From Stieleria sedimenti (GTDB lineage Bacteria > Planctomycetota > Planctomycetia > Pirellulales > Pirellulaceae): a stretch of DNA of 33,312 bases. Of this stretch, positions 1-8,971 are shown piece after piece. The translations under genes and the position numbers were made by a program. Under the pieces are notes generated by a model, which was given only the letters and a program-made list of their open reading frames with translations, was not told the DNA's origin and searched no databases. Location: the NCBI RefSeq assembly GCF_025060895.1, contig NZ_JANZKV010000255.1, forward strand, positions 1,493 to 34,804. Reading direction: 5' to 3'. Position 1 is the first letter of the stretch. Every line of letters starts with the position of its first letter.

Positions 1-120
1 GGTATTGGGCTTGAGCCGCCTACTGTCGCTGCGTCGCGGCAACAGGGAATCGCCTCAAGGCGAAAACAGCAACGGTTTTTGAATCCCCTTTTTACCAATG
101 CCCGTGCCCTTGCACCTGAC

Positions 121-981
121 ATGAAAGTGCTGAAAAAGCAGGATTGGTTTCACGCCGACGGGTTTCCGATCGTCGTCGAGCGGCGCGATCCCCAGCAGCC
201 ATTCGGCCTGCACTGCCACGAGTTTTCGGAGATCGTGATCATCACCGGAGGGACGGGCGTGCACATCACCGGTAAAGACTCCTACGAACTGAAAGCGGGC
301 GATACGTTTGTGATCGGGGGCGAGCGTCCGCACGACTATTTGAACATGGATCGGTTGAGTCTGATCAATATTCTGTTCGACCCGACCGATCTTCCCATGA
401 CTCTCGGCGACCTGCAGTCCCTTTCCGGCTACCACGCGCTGTTCACGCTGGAGCCTGCATCGCGACAACGACACCAGTTTACAAGTCGCTTGCAGCTCAA
501 CCCGGCCGAGATCGCCGAATCACTTCGCCTCGTCGACAAACTCGACAATGAACTCGCCGCTCGACAGCCGGGGTTTGAAGTGATGGCGATTGCCGCGATG
601 TTGGAACTGATCACGTTCCTTTCCCGTTGCTATCGCCAAACCAGAAATCCGACAAGCAAAACGCTCATTCGCGTCGGCGAAACGATTACCCACATGAGAC
701 GCAACGTGGATCAGGCGATCTCGCTCGAAGAACTCGTGGCGATCTCCGGAATGTCGCGAACCAACTACATGCGGATGTTCGAAGCCGCGATGGGAACCTC
801 TCCCATCAAATATCTGATTGAGCTGCGGATCGAAGAGGCCGGTCGGCTGCTAAGAAGCACCGACCAAACCATCACCGAGATTGCGTTCGACGTCGGATTC
901 TCCGACAGCAATTATTTCAGTCGGCAGTTTCGTAAGGTCCACGGGCAATCTCCGCGCGACTACCGGAAACGCCACCGCTAA
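121..981 (+). CDS. AraC-family transcriptional regulator, RhaR/RhaS-like
   Basis: The 286-aa protein has the two-domain layout of sugar-responsive AraC regulators. An N-terminal cupin occupies about residues 15-100, with H31, H33 and H71 in the usual barrel positions. A C-terminal AraC DNA-binding domain with two helix-turn-helix motifs lies at about 185-286; the second HTH reads [20 protein letters not shown] (251-270) and the domain ends in the usual SPRDYR. The opening and cupin spacing resemble RhaR/RhaS, so an L-rhamnose-like inducer is possible but is inference; no rhamnose genes are in view. I chose ATG at 121 because family members start near [14 protein letters not shown] at 79 would add 14 residues, and neither start has a clear Shine-Dalgarno. 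A palindromic repeat begins directly at the stop codon and may end transcription. Confidence 0.88.
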   Translation: MKVLKKQDWFHADGFPIVVERRDPQQPFGLHCHEFSEIVIITGGTGVHITGKDSYELKAGDTFVIGGERPHDYLNMDRLSLINILFDPTDLPMTLGDLQSLSGYHALFTLEPASRQRHQFTSRLQLNPAEIAESLRLVDKLDNELAARQPGFEVMAIAAMLELITFLSRCYRQTRNPTSKTLIRVGETITHMRRNVDQAISLEELVAISGMSRTNYMRMFEAAMGTSPIKYLIELRIEEAGRLLRSTDQTITEIAFDVGFSDSNYFSRQFRKVHGQSPRDYRKRHR

Positions 982-1099
982 GCGGGCTGTCGATTTAGTC
1001 GATGCTCCGAAACCATCGTAGCCATGGTAGCCCGACGCGTTAGCGAGGGGCGCCGCGTGGCCCCTCGCTAACGCGCGCGGGCTTCAATCGACAGCCCGC
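982..1099. repeat. Nested palindromic repeat, TGTCGATT-ended, copy 1
   Basis: A perfect 14-bp outer inverted repeat (982-995 and 1086-1099, GCGGGCTGTCGATT and its complement) encloses a second, near-perfect inverted repeat of about 22 bp (1030-1051 and 1060-1082), which contains GTTAGCGAGGGGC. The element starts at the base after the AraC stop codon. It shares its outer ends with copies near 4.5, 6.5 and 28.9 kb but has a different core. The strong hairpin may also act as a terminator, although no T-run follows it. Confidence 0.8.
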
Positions 1100-1201
1100 G
1101 AAGCAACACGTGCTACGTCGGCCCCGACGTTACGCTAGAATGAATTCAGAGGAATCCAAAGATCGGCATCGGGTAGTTAAGGAACCGGGGGAACGAAACG
1201 G

Positions 1202-1585
1202 ATGAGAAAGATAAAAGTGAACGTCGTGTGTTGCGATGACAGCGCAGAGAAACGGTCGCGGATTGTGGAAACGACAGTCGATACGTCGTGGTTGTCCGAT
1301 CAGTTGATCGAAACGGCCGAGCAAGAGGTTGCTGCAGGTGAAGCGAGAGGATTGCACAACGGCGCGATCCATCCCGAGCACGGTGCGGTGACGTATTTGC
1401 AGGAAGTTAACGAAGGCGGATTCTCGGTCTTCGTGGGCGATCCGGACAATCTGCAAGAAACGTTTTTCGGCGTCGGTTCGTTCGTGGCGTTTATCGATGC
1501 GGAAGGGCCTGGCCATGCTTCCAAGGTTGGCCCAGAGGGCGTTAAACGGACATTCCGATTGCTGAAGGGGCACATTGAAATCTGA
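1202..1585 (+). CDS. Hypothetical protein, 127 aa
   Basis: I do not recognise a family. The product is 127 aa, acidic, with no signal peptide or membrane segment. It opens with a beta-strand-like MRKIKVNVVCCDD and ends in a basic KRTFRLLKGHIEI. The middle is rich in Gly, Glu and Asp. The sequence AVTYLQEVNEGGFSVFVGD suggests an alpha/beta fold, but no catalytic motif stands out. It lies 14 bp upstream of the DUF3592 membrane protein on the same strand, so the two are probably co-transcribed and may work together. The ATG at 1202 follows a weak purine-rich stretch (GGGGGAACGAAACGG). Confidence 0.7.
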   Translation: MRKIKVNVVCCDDSAEKRSRIVETTVDTSWLSDQLIETAEQEVAAGEARGLHNGAIHPEHGAVTYLQEVNEGGFSVFVGDPDNLQETFFGVGSFVAFIDAEGPGHASKVGPEGVKRTFRLLKGHIEI

Positions 1586-1599
1586 GTGGAAACGATGCG

Positions 1600-4407
1600 A
1601 TGAGCCACACTACCGAAGCGTCTGCCACCAAACCGATTCTGTGGTGCCTGATCTTTGTCGGAGCGTGGTTGGCGGTTTCCGGTTTGGCGTCGTTTCTGGT
1701 GCAATGGAAAGCGTCCAAGTGGCCGACGGTGGAAGGTTCGATTCGCCGCGCCGAAGTGGTCCCCGAAAATGACTACTACTTTGTTCGGTTGGAATATGAA
1801 TTCACCGTCGACGGCGTGGCGTACACCAGTGACGACGTCTATCTAAATTCTGGCATCGGCGGCATCTCGGTCGCCAGCGAAACGATGGGGGCGGAAACGC
1901 AAGCCTCCGCGGAGAGGCTCCGCGAGAACTACCCGGTCGGCAAGCCGGTGAAGGTCTACTACCAGCCCCAAAATCCCAGCCGCTCGGCATTGGTGATCGA
2001 AACAACCGGGATGCTCGTGATCGGCGTGTTCGGATTGATCCTCGCGACAATCGCCTTTTTGCCACTCAAGTTTCCCAAGCTGTTTCAATCAACACGCGAG
2101 CGAATCGACAGTGACGAGCGGGATCGTTGGGATAGGGTTCCCGTGGTCTACACCACCGCAGTGTTCGACCAACTTCAGCAGGAATGTGCCGAGCAGGATC
2201 AGACGCCCCCGTTCCATCCGGGATCGATCCTGGACTCACCGGAGATCGAACTCGTCCACTGGCAACCCGGCCAGCGAGTGGAGTTCAAGCGTTGTGATGG
2301 CGGACTGCTCTCACGCACGCCCGTCTACCTGGTTTGCATCGATTGGCAACCGCAAACGTTGGTGATCGGAAACGAAGGCGAAACCGAGTCGATTCCGTTC
2401 TCCGAGGTCAACGAACTGCGTCTCGGTGGGCTTCGTGAAAGGCGCAGCAGCGGTGGCAAGCATTCACAACGCTACGAAGCGTGGGATGTGTGGCTGGATG
2501 TGATCGTCGGTGCCCGACGAATCCGATTGGCCAGCCAAGGCGATTATCGTGATCCCGATCGGGCGTTTTGCCAAGGCTTGCGGCCGGCGGCGTTACTTGC
2601 GGTCAGCTTGGGCCGACAACTGCGTTGGGTCGGGTTCGATGGCCATGGAACGTATCGACCGCCCCGATTCGTCCCCGGGATTGAGAGCGCCGACCTGGAA
2701 CGCCACGATTCCGCAGCCGCAGCACGTGGCAGCGACGAAACACGTGATGCGGTGTCGAGCGACGACGACACTCCAAGGGATCCGAGCCTCACGGTGGCGC
2801 AACAGGAATGGAAACCGATCTCCAAGCCGCCCAAGACGAGGATCTCCATGCAGCGTTCGGATGACTTTCTTCATGTCGCGTTGCCGCGACAGTTTCGATC
2901 TTCTGATTTGCAAGGTTTCGGTGCGGCGGTGCTGGTGGGCGGATTTGCCGCAATGATTGCTCCGGCCGCATTTCGCGATCCCGAACCGGGGCCACGGATC
3001 TTCGTCGGCGTGTTGTGTCTGATTCCCCTGACCGTGCTGATCCATGCGATCACCCAGTGGGCGAAATCGGGGGTGATTGACGTGACCGGCAATCGACTGA
3101 CCGTCACCACGCGGGGACTGTTGCGATCCAAACGCCGTCAGTGGTCGATCGGCGACCTCTTGACGGTCAGCGTCGTTCCCTGCGGCGAAGAGCGAGGTGG
3201 ATTGCCGATCGAAGAATTGGCTGTCATTTCCGTCGACGGGACCTATCAGCGTTACTTCAAACGGTTCAGCAATCGTGAACTCGCATGGATCGCTACATCC
3301 ATCCGTCAGTTTCTCTCCTTTCCCGAACCGCCCGCGATCACGCAGTCCGATCCCGACAAAGCTGTGTTGGAAATCTCTCGCGGCTTGGCTCAATCCCAGC
3401 AGAAGGTGATGGAAGACGCGCTGCAGGAAATGAAACGCCAGTCCCGCCGTGTCCACGAAGGACTTGAGCAACGCGATACGATCCTTCAGACCGATGACGT
3501 CGAAACGGTGATGCCGCAGATCGCCGATGAGATTGTCGAACGAATGGAGCGGGCGGCGCGTTCTCGCACGGACGCCGTTCGCGCCGAATTCGGACTGATC
3601 GATTTTGAAGTTTGGGATCCGGGGAACTTGATTCGGTACCGAAACACCACGTTGGATCCGAAGGCGAATCTCATCCATGCGCTGATCAGCGGTGTGGGAT
3701 ATGCGTTCGTTTTGCTGTTCGTCGTTCCCTTTGCGATCCCGATCCTGGGGGCGATTGCGTTGATCCCGATCGACCTGATGGGGTCAAGGCGATGGCATTT
3801 CGTGGTCACCGACATGATGGCGTTCGGCGGCGGCCTGCTGTACTGGATCATCACACTGACGCTGTTGACGGTCGCCTGGACGTATCTGAAATTGGCGGCC
3901 GCATTCGCGCCACGAGAAATCGAATTGGACTGGAATCAACGACGATTGACGATTCGAGATTCACGCGGCGAACAGAGCTACAGTTTTCAAGAGATTAGAC
4001 GACTGAACCTGCGTGAGGCTCGACGTCCCAGCGCAAAGCAAAAGGACTCGCTGTTTCGCCTGGAAGCACAGCTACCGGGACGCTCCGTGATCTTGTTGGA
4101 AGCCGATGAAGCGGATGAAATCGTCGGATTGGCAGAAACCGAGATGCCATCACAACAGCGCGTTCGGTTGTTGGCCGAAGAGCTTGCGCCACACCTGGGC
4201 GTCGCCATCGATCTGGCAGAACCGGTGACCGACCGCTTCAATGCTGTCGGCTATCCCGGCGAGGCACATCTGACGGATATGGTTCGTCTGTGGCGAATTG
4301 TCGACGGGCGAACAAAACGCAGGATCTCCCTCGCCATTGCGGCGATTCTTTTGTTCTGGATCTTTCGGATCGTGCGAAGCTATCAGGCGAATGCAGACGT
4401 CGGGTGA
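1600..4407 (+). CDS. DUF3592-domain membrane protein with repeated PH-like modules
   Basis: This 935-aa integral membrane protein of unknown function has TM segments at about 13-35, 136-156, 437-457, 467-486, 694-725, 740-765 and 909-925. Residues 38-133 match the DUF3592 pattern: WPTVEGSI, then VRLEYEFTVDGVAYTSDD, then YPVGKPVKVYYQPQNPSRS. Three later stretches look alike, each a pair of short strands followed by a charged 'set point' (about 252-277, 491-525 and 773-806, for example IELDWNQRRLTIRD). They resemble the bacterial PH-like modules found beside TM helices. A cytosolic, possibly coiled region lies at about 590-660. The start follows GAGTGGA at a 9-nt spacing, and the gene is probably in one operon with the 127-aa gene upstream. 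DUF3592 is clear; the PH-like reading is inference. Confidence 0.8.
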   Translation: MSHTTEASATKPILWCLIFVGAWLAVSGLASFLVQWKASKWPTVEGSIRRAEVVPENDYYFVRLEYEFTVDGVAYTSDDVYLNSGIGGISVASETMGAETQASAERLRENYPVGKPVKVYYQPQNPSRSALVIETTGMLVIGVFGLILATIAFLPLKFPKLFQSTRERIDSDERDRWDRVPVVYTTAVFDQLQQECAEQDQTPPFHPGSILDSPEIELVHWQPGQRVEFKRCDGGLLSRTPVYLVCIDWQPQTLVIGNEGETESIPFSEVNELRLGGLRERRSSGGKHSQRYEAWDVWLDVIVGARRIRLASQGDYRDPDRAFCQGLRPAALLAVSLGRQLRWVGFDGHGTYRPPRFVPGIESADLERHDSAAAARGSDETRDAVSSDDDTPRDPSLTVAQQEWKPISKPPKTRISMQRSDDFLHVALPRQFRSSDLQGFGAAVLVGGFAAMIAPAAFRDPEPGPRIFVGVLCLIPLTVLIHAITQWAKSGVIDVTGNRLTVTTRGLLRSKRRQWSIGDLLTVSVVPCGEERGGLPIEELAVISVDGTYQRYFKRFSNRELAWIATSIRQFLSFPEPPAITQSDPDKAVLEISRGLAQSQQKVMEDALQEMKRQSRRVHEGLEQRDTILQTDDVETVMPQIADEIVERMERAARSRTDAVRAEFGLIDFEVWDPGNLIRYRNTTLDPKANLIHALISGVGYAFVLLFVVPFAIPILGAIALIPIDLMGSRRWHFVVTDMMAFGGGLLYWIITLTLLTVAWTYLKLAAAFAPREIELDWNQRRLTIRDSRGEQSYSFQEIRRLNLREARRPSAKQKDSLFRLEAQLPGRSVILLEADEADEIVGLAETEMPSQQRVRLLAEELAPHLGVAIDLAEPVTDRFNAVGYPGEAHLTDMVRLWRIVDGRTKRRISLAIAAILLFWIFRIVRSYQANADVG

Positions 4408-4460
4408 CTCGCGTGGCGAACGCTCGTTCCCGGATTCTGGCCTACGCCGTGAACGATTTG

Positions 4461-4617
4461 TTAGCGGCAGGGCGCGAGCCCTCCGGTCTTTCACGGTGCA
4501 ACCGGACGGCTCGCGGGCTGTCGATTTAGTCGGGTTCTGCTGAGTGAATGGTGAGCCGCTGGCCGTAAGGCCTCAGGCAACGTCGCAGGGCCCGGCCGCT
4601 GACGCGTCACGGCTCAC
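4461..4617. repeat. Composite palindromic repeat, copy 2
   Basis: Two palindromes are joined here. The first (4461-4487 paired with about 4500-4520) starts TTAGCGGCAGGGCGCGAGCC and shares 27 bp with one arm of the in-frame element in the FAD oxidoreductase at 19.9 kb. It runs into GGGCTGTCGATTTAG, the end motif of copy 1. The second palindrome (4551-4617) begins GTGAGCCGCTGGCCGTAAGG and ends CACGGCTCAC; it is the reverse complement of the cores at 6499-6566 and 28866-28931. The element fills most of the 290-bp gap between the convergent DUF3592 and DUF1080 genes. Confidence 0.8.
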
Positions 4618-4697
4618 AAAACCGACAGACCGCTCGCGCCGTTCCGCGATTACGCTATTCCACTTCCGCTTTTTGAGCGGCTGCAAGATCGCCGCGT

Positions 4698-6305
4698 TTA
4701 CTCGCCTTTCAACTTCCAAATCAGGTAGTCGCTGGTCGTTTCGTGTTGCACGTTTTCCGCTCCCGGGTAGACCAACTCGCACTCGACACCGACGTTGCGA
4801 CAGTGCTGTTGCAATTGCACGCCGAAGTTGGCGGTGTGTGTGGGGTCTTTGGCAGGTTTGCCCATCGCCGGCGGACCGCTATAGAACAGATGCACCGGCG
4901 GATCATCGTCGCTGACCAAGGCATACGGCGAGTACTCGGCGATCCAAGGCAAGATGGAGTCACGTTTGGCAAGGAATTCGTCGAACTGTGAAATCTTCTT
5001 TTCCGCATCGCCCATGAATCCAAACGCGTGGCCACCGTAGCGGCTGTTGGGAGTCCACGTTTTCATCTGCAGCGGATCGAGTGTGGTTTGTGCTCCGCGA
5101 ACGGCCGCGCAGGTCAGTCGCGTCGACTGGCGTGCGATCGGATCGTCGCTGGACGGATCGGCCATGTCGGGATGAAATGCAAGCCACAAACTGGAGCATG
5201 CCCCGGCGGAACCACCGGACGCGCCGATGCGCTGGGGATCGATGTTCCATGCTTCGGCCTTGCTGCGGACAAATTGCAGCGCGCGGGCCGCGTCGTGAAG
5301 CGGTCCCTTGACCGGTGGTACCACGCCATCGGCCGTCGCTTCGGGGATGAAACGGTACTCGACCGAGACGACGGAGATGCCGGCGTCGAGCATCTCGGGC
5401 AACAGGTTCACCAGGCCACTCATCCGACCGCCGGCCATCCAGCCGCCACCGTGGATGAAGAACAGCAACGGTGTCGGAGCGTCGGATTCCGCTTTCCAGA
5501 AATGCAACTTCTGTTTGTGATGGGGGCCGTAGGCGACGTCAAACTCGGTCGGGTTGGGCAGCAGCGGACGCGTCGCCAAGTATCGTTCTGCTTCCTGTTC
5601 GTTGATCTCACGAACAAAAATGTTTCGCCAGCGAATCTCGCCGCCGTGTGTCTGCAACATGATCGGACCGGTCGACGGCAGCGGCAGCGCGCGGTCCCAG
5701 TAGTTTTCCATCACCGCGCCATCGACGACCAGACGATTGTTCAGCCAGACCCAGGTACGGTCGCCGATCTGACGAATCTTGAATTGATTCCACTGTCCGA
5801 ACGGCCGATCCGCTTTCACCATCGGGTCGCGGCCCAAGGTATTGGGATTGTTATTGAACAGCCCTCCCGAGCCGAGATGCGGGCGGCGTGTGGGGCGCTT
5901 CGGATCGAAGACCTGATTGGAATCCCAGATTTGGACCTGTGGCGTGCCACGCAGATAGATGCCGCTGTCGGCCGACGGGACCGTTTTGTATTCCAGCAAC
6001 AGTTCGATGTCGCCGAATTCCTCGTCGGTCGTGGCGTACGCTCCATGGCCGTCGTTGACCAGCTCGCCGTTTTCCACCCGCCAGTGGTCGGCGAACTCAC
6101 GCCGTTGTTCGGCAAGTTTTGCTTCCTTCTTCTCGCCCGTCAGCTTCGCCACTTGGTGGGGATTCAGACCATGCCATCCGGACAAATCGGTGCCGTTAAA
6201 GATCGCCCGAAAACCTTCAGGCGGCTTCGGCTCGGCAGCCGTGGCGAGGGGGATCAGTTGCAGAAACACAAACAGGGCGCAACATCGCGCAGCGACACGA
6301 GACAT
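4698..6305 (-). CDS. Secreted DUF1080 and alpha/beta-hydrolase fusion protein
   Basis: The 535-aa exported enzyme joins two catalytic-type domains. A signal peptide (1-24, ending LATAAEP) is followed by a DUF1080 (3-keto-disaccharide hydrolase, PF06439) jelly roll at about 30-231, recognisable from FRAIFNGTDLSGWHG, DSGIYLRG, GQWNQFKI and GPIMLQTHGGEIRWRNI. Residues 255-535 form an esterase/lipase-like alpha/beta hydrolase with an HGGGW oxyanion motif (285-289) and the nucleophile S366 in GGSAG. The probable acid is D467 in DDDPP and the probable base is H490 in DPTHTANFG. The intact triad predicts ester hydrolysis, perhaps deacetylation of a sugar that the DUF1080 domain acts on; that link is inference. 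ATG at 6305 is preferred over 6380 because the signal peptide then starts correctly and AGAGAG precedes it. Confidence 0.85.
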   Translation of the reverse strand: MSRVAARCCALFVFLQLIPLATAAEPKPPEGFRAIFNGTDLSGWHGLNPHQVAKLTGEKKEAKLAEQRREFADHWRVENGELVNDGHGAYATTDEEFGDIELLLEYKTVPSADSGIYLRGTPQVQIWDSNQVFDPKRPTRRPHLGSGGLFNNNPNTLGRDPMVKADRPFGQWNQFKIRQIGDRTWVWLNNRLVVDGAVMENYWDRALPLPSTGPIMLQTHGGEIRWRNIFVREINEQEAERYLATRPLLPNPTEFDVAYGPHHKQKLHFWKAESDAPTPLLFFIHGGGWMAGGRMSGLVNLLPEMLDAGISVVSVEYRFIPEATADGVVPPVKGPLHDAARALQFVRSKAEAWNIDPQRIGASGGSAGACSSLWLAFHPDMADPSSDDPIARQSTRLTCAAVRGAQTTLDPLQMKTWTPNSRYGGHAFGFMGDAEKKISQFDEFLAKRDSILPWIAEYSPYALVSDDDPPVHLFYSGPPAMGKPAKDPTHTANFGVQLQQHCRNVGVECELVYPGAENVQHETTSDYLIWKLKGE

Positions 6306-6424
6306 GGTGAGCTCTCTGGAGGGGATGGGGTGGGAAGAGGACGATTGTAACCCGACCGGGGTCGGAAGGCTCGCGCCCAATGACGTAAAATGGTGGCGGA
6401 CTTGCCGACCTTGGGCTCATGGGT

Positions 6425-6445
6425 GTGGGTTAGGCTTTCAGCCTG
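6425..6445. repeat. Partial palindromic repeat, TAGGCTTTCAG family
   Basis: A 21-bp segment matches 19 of 21 positions of the left arm of the palindrome at 14502-14559. Only one arm is present, so this is a fragment. It lies in the gap between the divergent DUF1080 and DUF1810 genes. Confidence 0.5.
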
Positions 6446-6484
6446 TCATTTCGTTATCGTTTGCCATCAGCTGCGAGCGCGGAC

Positions 6485-6612
6485 GGCCTGTCGATTGAGT
6501 GAGCCGTGACGCGTAACCGGCCGGGCATCCTGGCGCCCGCCCGAGCCCTTACGGCCAGCGGCTCACCATTGTCGCAGCAGTTCCCGATTCAATCGACAAG
6601 CCGGCGGAGCCA
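6485..6612. repeat. Palindromic repeat with GTGAGCCG core, copy 3
   Basis: Outer arms at about 6485-6498 (GGCCTGTCGATTGA) and 6598-6612 enclose a core palindrome at 6499-6566, which begins GTGAGCCGTGACGCGTAA and ends CCAGCGGCTCAC. The core has the same orientation as the copy at 28866 and is inverted relative to the copy at 4551. The element fills much of the 356-bp gap between divergent genes, so promoters for both must lie in or beside it. Any open frame upstream of 6662 is only this repeat. Confidence 0.8.
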
Positions 6613-6661
6613 TCTGCGTCGTTTTGGATCCAACCACTTACCAGCAGCGATCTTGTCAATC

Positions 6662-7114
6662 ATGCAGCCCCCCCCACCCCATGCAAACGACGACCCGTTT
6701 GATTTGGCACGCTTTGTCTCCGCACAGCGTGACAGCTACGAACAGGCCTTGTCCGAAATCGAACGCGGTCAAAAGCGCACGCACTGGATGTGGTTTGTCT
6801 TTCCACAACTTCGTGGCCTGGGCTTTAGTTCGACGGCGCAGTTGTACGGGATCAGCGGAATCGACGAGGCCCGCGCCTACCTGGTCCATCCCGTGTTGGG
6901 GACGCGATTGATTGAATGCTGCCAAGCAATCCTCTCGGTACGAGATCGCACGGCGACGCAGATTTTGGGACAACCCGATGATCTGAAACTGTGTTCTTGT
7001 GCGACTTTGTTCGCGTCTATTGCGGGGGACAACTCGGTGTTCCAGCAAGTCCTTGAGCGGTTTTTTGATGGAAAGGCAGACTCACGCACGTTGCAGTTGT
7101 TGGACAACGCGTGA
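6662..7114 (+). CDS. DUF1810 family protein
   Basis: The 150-aa cytosolic protein matches the DUF1810 family along its whole length. Features are DPFDLARFVSAQRDSYEQAL, the signature THWMWFVFPQLRGLGFSSTA, HPVLGTRLIECC, DDLKLCSCATLFA and a C-terminal FFDGKADSRTLQLL. The family is small, alpha-helical and widespread, and its biochemical role is not established. ATG at 6662 fits the family start; in-frame sequence before it is palindromic repeat. The stop lies 9 nt from the stop of the convergent gamma-glutamyltransferase gene. Confidence 0.88.
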   Translation: MQPPPPHANDDPFDLARFVSAQRDSYEQALSEIERGQKRTHWMWFVFPQLRGLGFSSTAQLYGISGIDEARAYLVHPVLGTRLIECCQAILSVRDRTATQILGQPDDLKLCSCATLFASIAGDNSVFQQVLERFFDGKADSRTLQLLDNA

Positions 7115-7123
7115 AATCATCCA

Positions 7124-8845
7124 TCATGGCTTCCCGCCCGGTGCGATCGCGGCTCCGAATCGATAGTCCGCGGCACCGATGAAGGTGTCATCGGAAATCA
7201 AGATTGTGTTGGCGTCACCTTGGCCGTCGGTGTCCTGAATGTCATGTCCCAGCTTGCGTAGCTGTTCGACCAATCCGGCATACTCGGGATCGTCGGCGCC
7301 CATGAATCGGACACGATTGGGAAACCACTCGTGATCGGTGCGGGGCGCGTCAACGGCCTCGCGCGCGGTCATCCCGAATTCCAAGACGTTCAACGTGACG
7401 CAGAACACCGTATTGATAATCGTCCGGCCACCGGGGCTGCCGGTAATCAGGTACGGCTGTCCATTCTTCAGCACAATGGTCGGCGTCATGGAACTGAGCA
7501 TTCGTTTTTGCGGACGGACTTCGTTGGCAGCCGTTCCGATCGAGCCTTTCGTGTTGGTCACTCCCGGGCGGCGGTTGAAGTCACCCATTTCGTTGTTCAG
7601 CAAAAAACCTGCTCCGCGGACGACGATCCCGCTGCCGTAGCTGGCTTCCAGCGTGTAGGTGTTGCTGACCGCCATGCCGTGACGATCGATCACGGAAAAG
7701 TGCGTGGTTTCAAGACTTTCGTCCGGCTCGGTCAGCGGCGGCCCCAACAGATGACTGGGTGTGGCTCGGTCCAAGTCGATGGTGCTGGCCATGTATTTAG
7801 CGAAATCGGCACTCGCGAGGTGCTTGGGGATTTCGACAAAGTCGGGATCCCCCAGATACATCGCGCGATTGGCGTACGCCCGCCGCATCGCTTCGATCAT
7901 CACATGGTTGGTCTTCACCGACCATCGCCCGGCGCGGCGGAGGTCAAATTGCGCGGCGATCCCCAGCATCTGTGTCAACGTGATGCCGCCGCTACTCGGC
8001 GGCGGGGGGCATAGCACTTCATAACTTCGAAACCGGCATCGGATCGGTTGTCGCACCCGGGCCCGGTATCGCAGCAGATCGTCGGTCGAAATCAATCCGC
8101 CGCCGGCTTTCATTTCCGCGGCGATCAAGTCGGCCGTTTTTCCGGCGTAAAAACCGTTGGGGCCGTCTTCGGCGATCCGCTGCAGCGTCGCGGCCAGATC
8201 GGAAAGCACGAGGCGGTCACCGGCCGTCCAATCCGTCCCGTCGGGTTTGCCATAAACACGGCGGAATTCCTCGTTGCTGCTGCCACGCAATTCTCGGTTC
8301 AACTCTGTCGCCAAACCTGCGTGGATCTCAAATCCGTCTCGGGCCAGCGCGACCGCCGGCGTGACCAGGGAGGTCCAGGCGAGCGAACCATACAATTCGT
8401 GAGCCAACTTCATCCCGCGGACCGTTCCGGGAACTCCGACGTACGGATGGGTGTGCGTGTCGTTGTTGTCGACAAACATCTCGCGCTCTGCCGCAAGCGG
8501 TGCTTTCTCACGATAGTCGATCATCAGCGGCGGGCTGCCGTCGTCGGGGTGAACCAGCATGAATCCACCGCCGCCGAGATTGCCGGCAGAGGGATGAGTC
8601 ACGGCGAGGGCGAAGGCGGTCGCGATCGCCGAATCGACCGCCGTACCGCCCTGCTCCAAGATCGCTGCGCCGACCGCTGCCGCGTCGGGCGAAACCGCGA
8701 CCACCATCCCGTCGCGGCTCTCTGCATCGCGAAGCGATTGCCCAAGCGCAGGCGTACTCTGAACCGCGAATCCAACGATAACAATCAACAATCCGAACTG
8801 GCAAACTCGCTGCACGTCTCCACCTCTCCAAAGTACTTCCGTCAT
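7124..8845 (-). CDS. ggt: Gamma-glutamyltransferase (gamma-glutamyltranspeptidase)
   Basis: The 573-aa periplasmic N-terminal nucleophile hydrolase cleaves gamma-glutamyl bonds of glutathione and related compounds. It is made as a proenzyme that self-cleaves before the nucleophile Thr. Visible here are a signal peptide (to about residue 35), the large-subunit start GMVVAVSPDAAAVGAAIL, NLGGGGFMLV (89-98), the processing site ETTHFS with T380 as predicted nucleophile, NTYTLEASYGSG, NNEMGDF (417-423), the Ser pair S451-S452 and GSPGG (469-473). Length and motifs are complete, so it should be active. ATG at 8845 is the longest start. A GTG at 8815 is better placed behind GGAGAGGTGGAG and gives a shorter signal peptide; TATAGT at about 8859-8864 would suit that start as a -10 box. 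Confidence 0.93.
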   Translation of the reverse strand: MTEVLWRGGDVQRVCQFGLLIVIVGFAVQSTPALGQSLRDAESRDGMVVAVSPDAAAVGAAILEQGGTAVDSAIATAFALAVTHPSAGNLGGGGFMLVHPDDGSPPLMIDYREKAPLAAEREMFVDNNDTHTHPYVGVPGTVRGMKLAHELYGSLAWTSLVTPAVALARDGFEIHAGLATELNRELRGSSNEEFRRVYGKPDGTDWTAGDRLVLSDLAATLQRIAEDGPNGFYAGKTADLIAAEMKAGGGLISTDDLLRYRARVRQPIRCRFRSYEVLCPPPPSSGGITLTQMLGIAAQFDLRRAGRWSVKTNHVMIEAMRRAYANRAMYLGDPDFVEIPKHLASADFAKYMASTIDLDRATPSHLLGPPLTEPDESLETTHFSVIDRHGMAVSNTYTLEASYGSGIVVRGAGFLLNNEMGDFNRRPGVTNTKGSIGTAANEVRPQKRMLSSMTPTIVLKNGQPYLITGSPGGRTIINTVFCVTLNVLEFGMTAREAVDAPRTDHEWFPNRVRFMGADDPEYAGLVEQLRKLGHDIQDTDGQGDANTILISDDTFIGAADYRFGAAIAPGGKP

Positions 8846-8879
8846 TGACCGTCGCTAAACTATAACAGCACGGCCGGCG

Positions 8880-8900
8880 GGCGGCCTGTCGATTTAATCG
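8880..8900. repeat. Fragment of the TGTCGATT-ended repeat
   Basis: GCGGCCTGTCGATTTAATCG matches the end motif of the palindromic repeats elsewhere in the window, without a core or partner arm. It lies between the divergent ggt and antiporter genes. Confidence 0.45.
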
Positions 8901-8971
8901 ATCTTCCCAGATCGACGCGATGGTCCCAGGCAACGACTGCAGTTTGATCGCACCCTTTCCAAGGAAGTTCA

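Noticed and set aside
98-124. Eight-codon open frame overlapping the AraC start (ATG at 98, ending TGA at 122-124)
   Set aside because: It could be a leader peptide, but it has no ribosome site and nothing in its sequence suggests regulation. Chance is the simpler reading.
2593-3678. 361-codon open frame on the minus strand
   Set aside because: It is antisense to the DUF3592 membrane protein and has no recognisable features.
5028-6350. 440-codon open frame on the plus strand
   Set aside because: It is antisense to the DUF1080-hydrolase fusion, whose motifs are intact. The translation resembles no protein family.
6506-6661. N-terminal extension of the DUF1810 protein
   Set aside because: This in-frame sequence is a palindromic repeat shared with other intergenic sites, and the family starts at 6662. 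It differs from the 19.9-kb case, where a signal peptide precedes the repeat.
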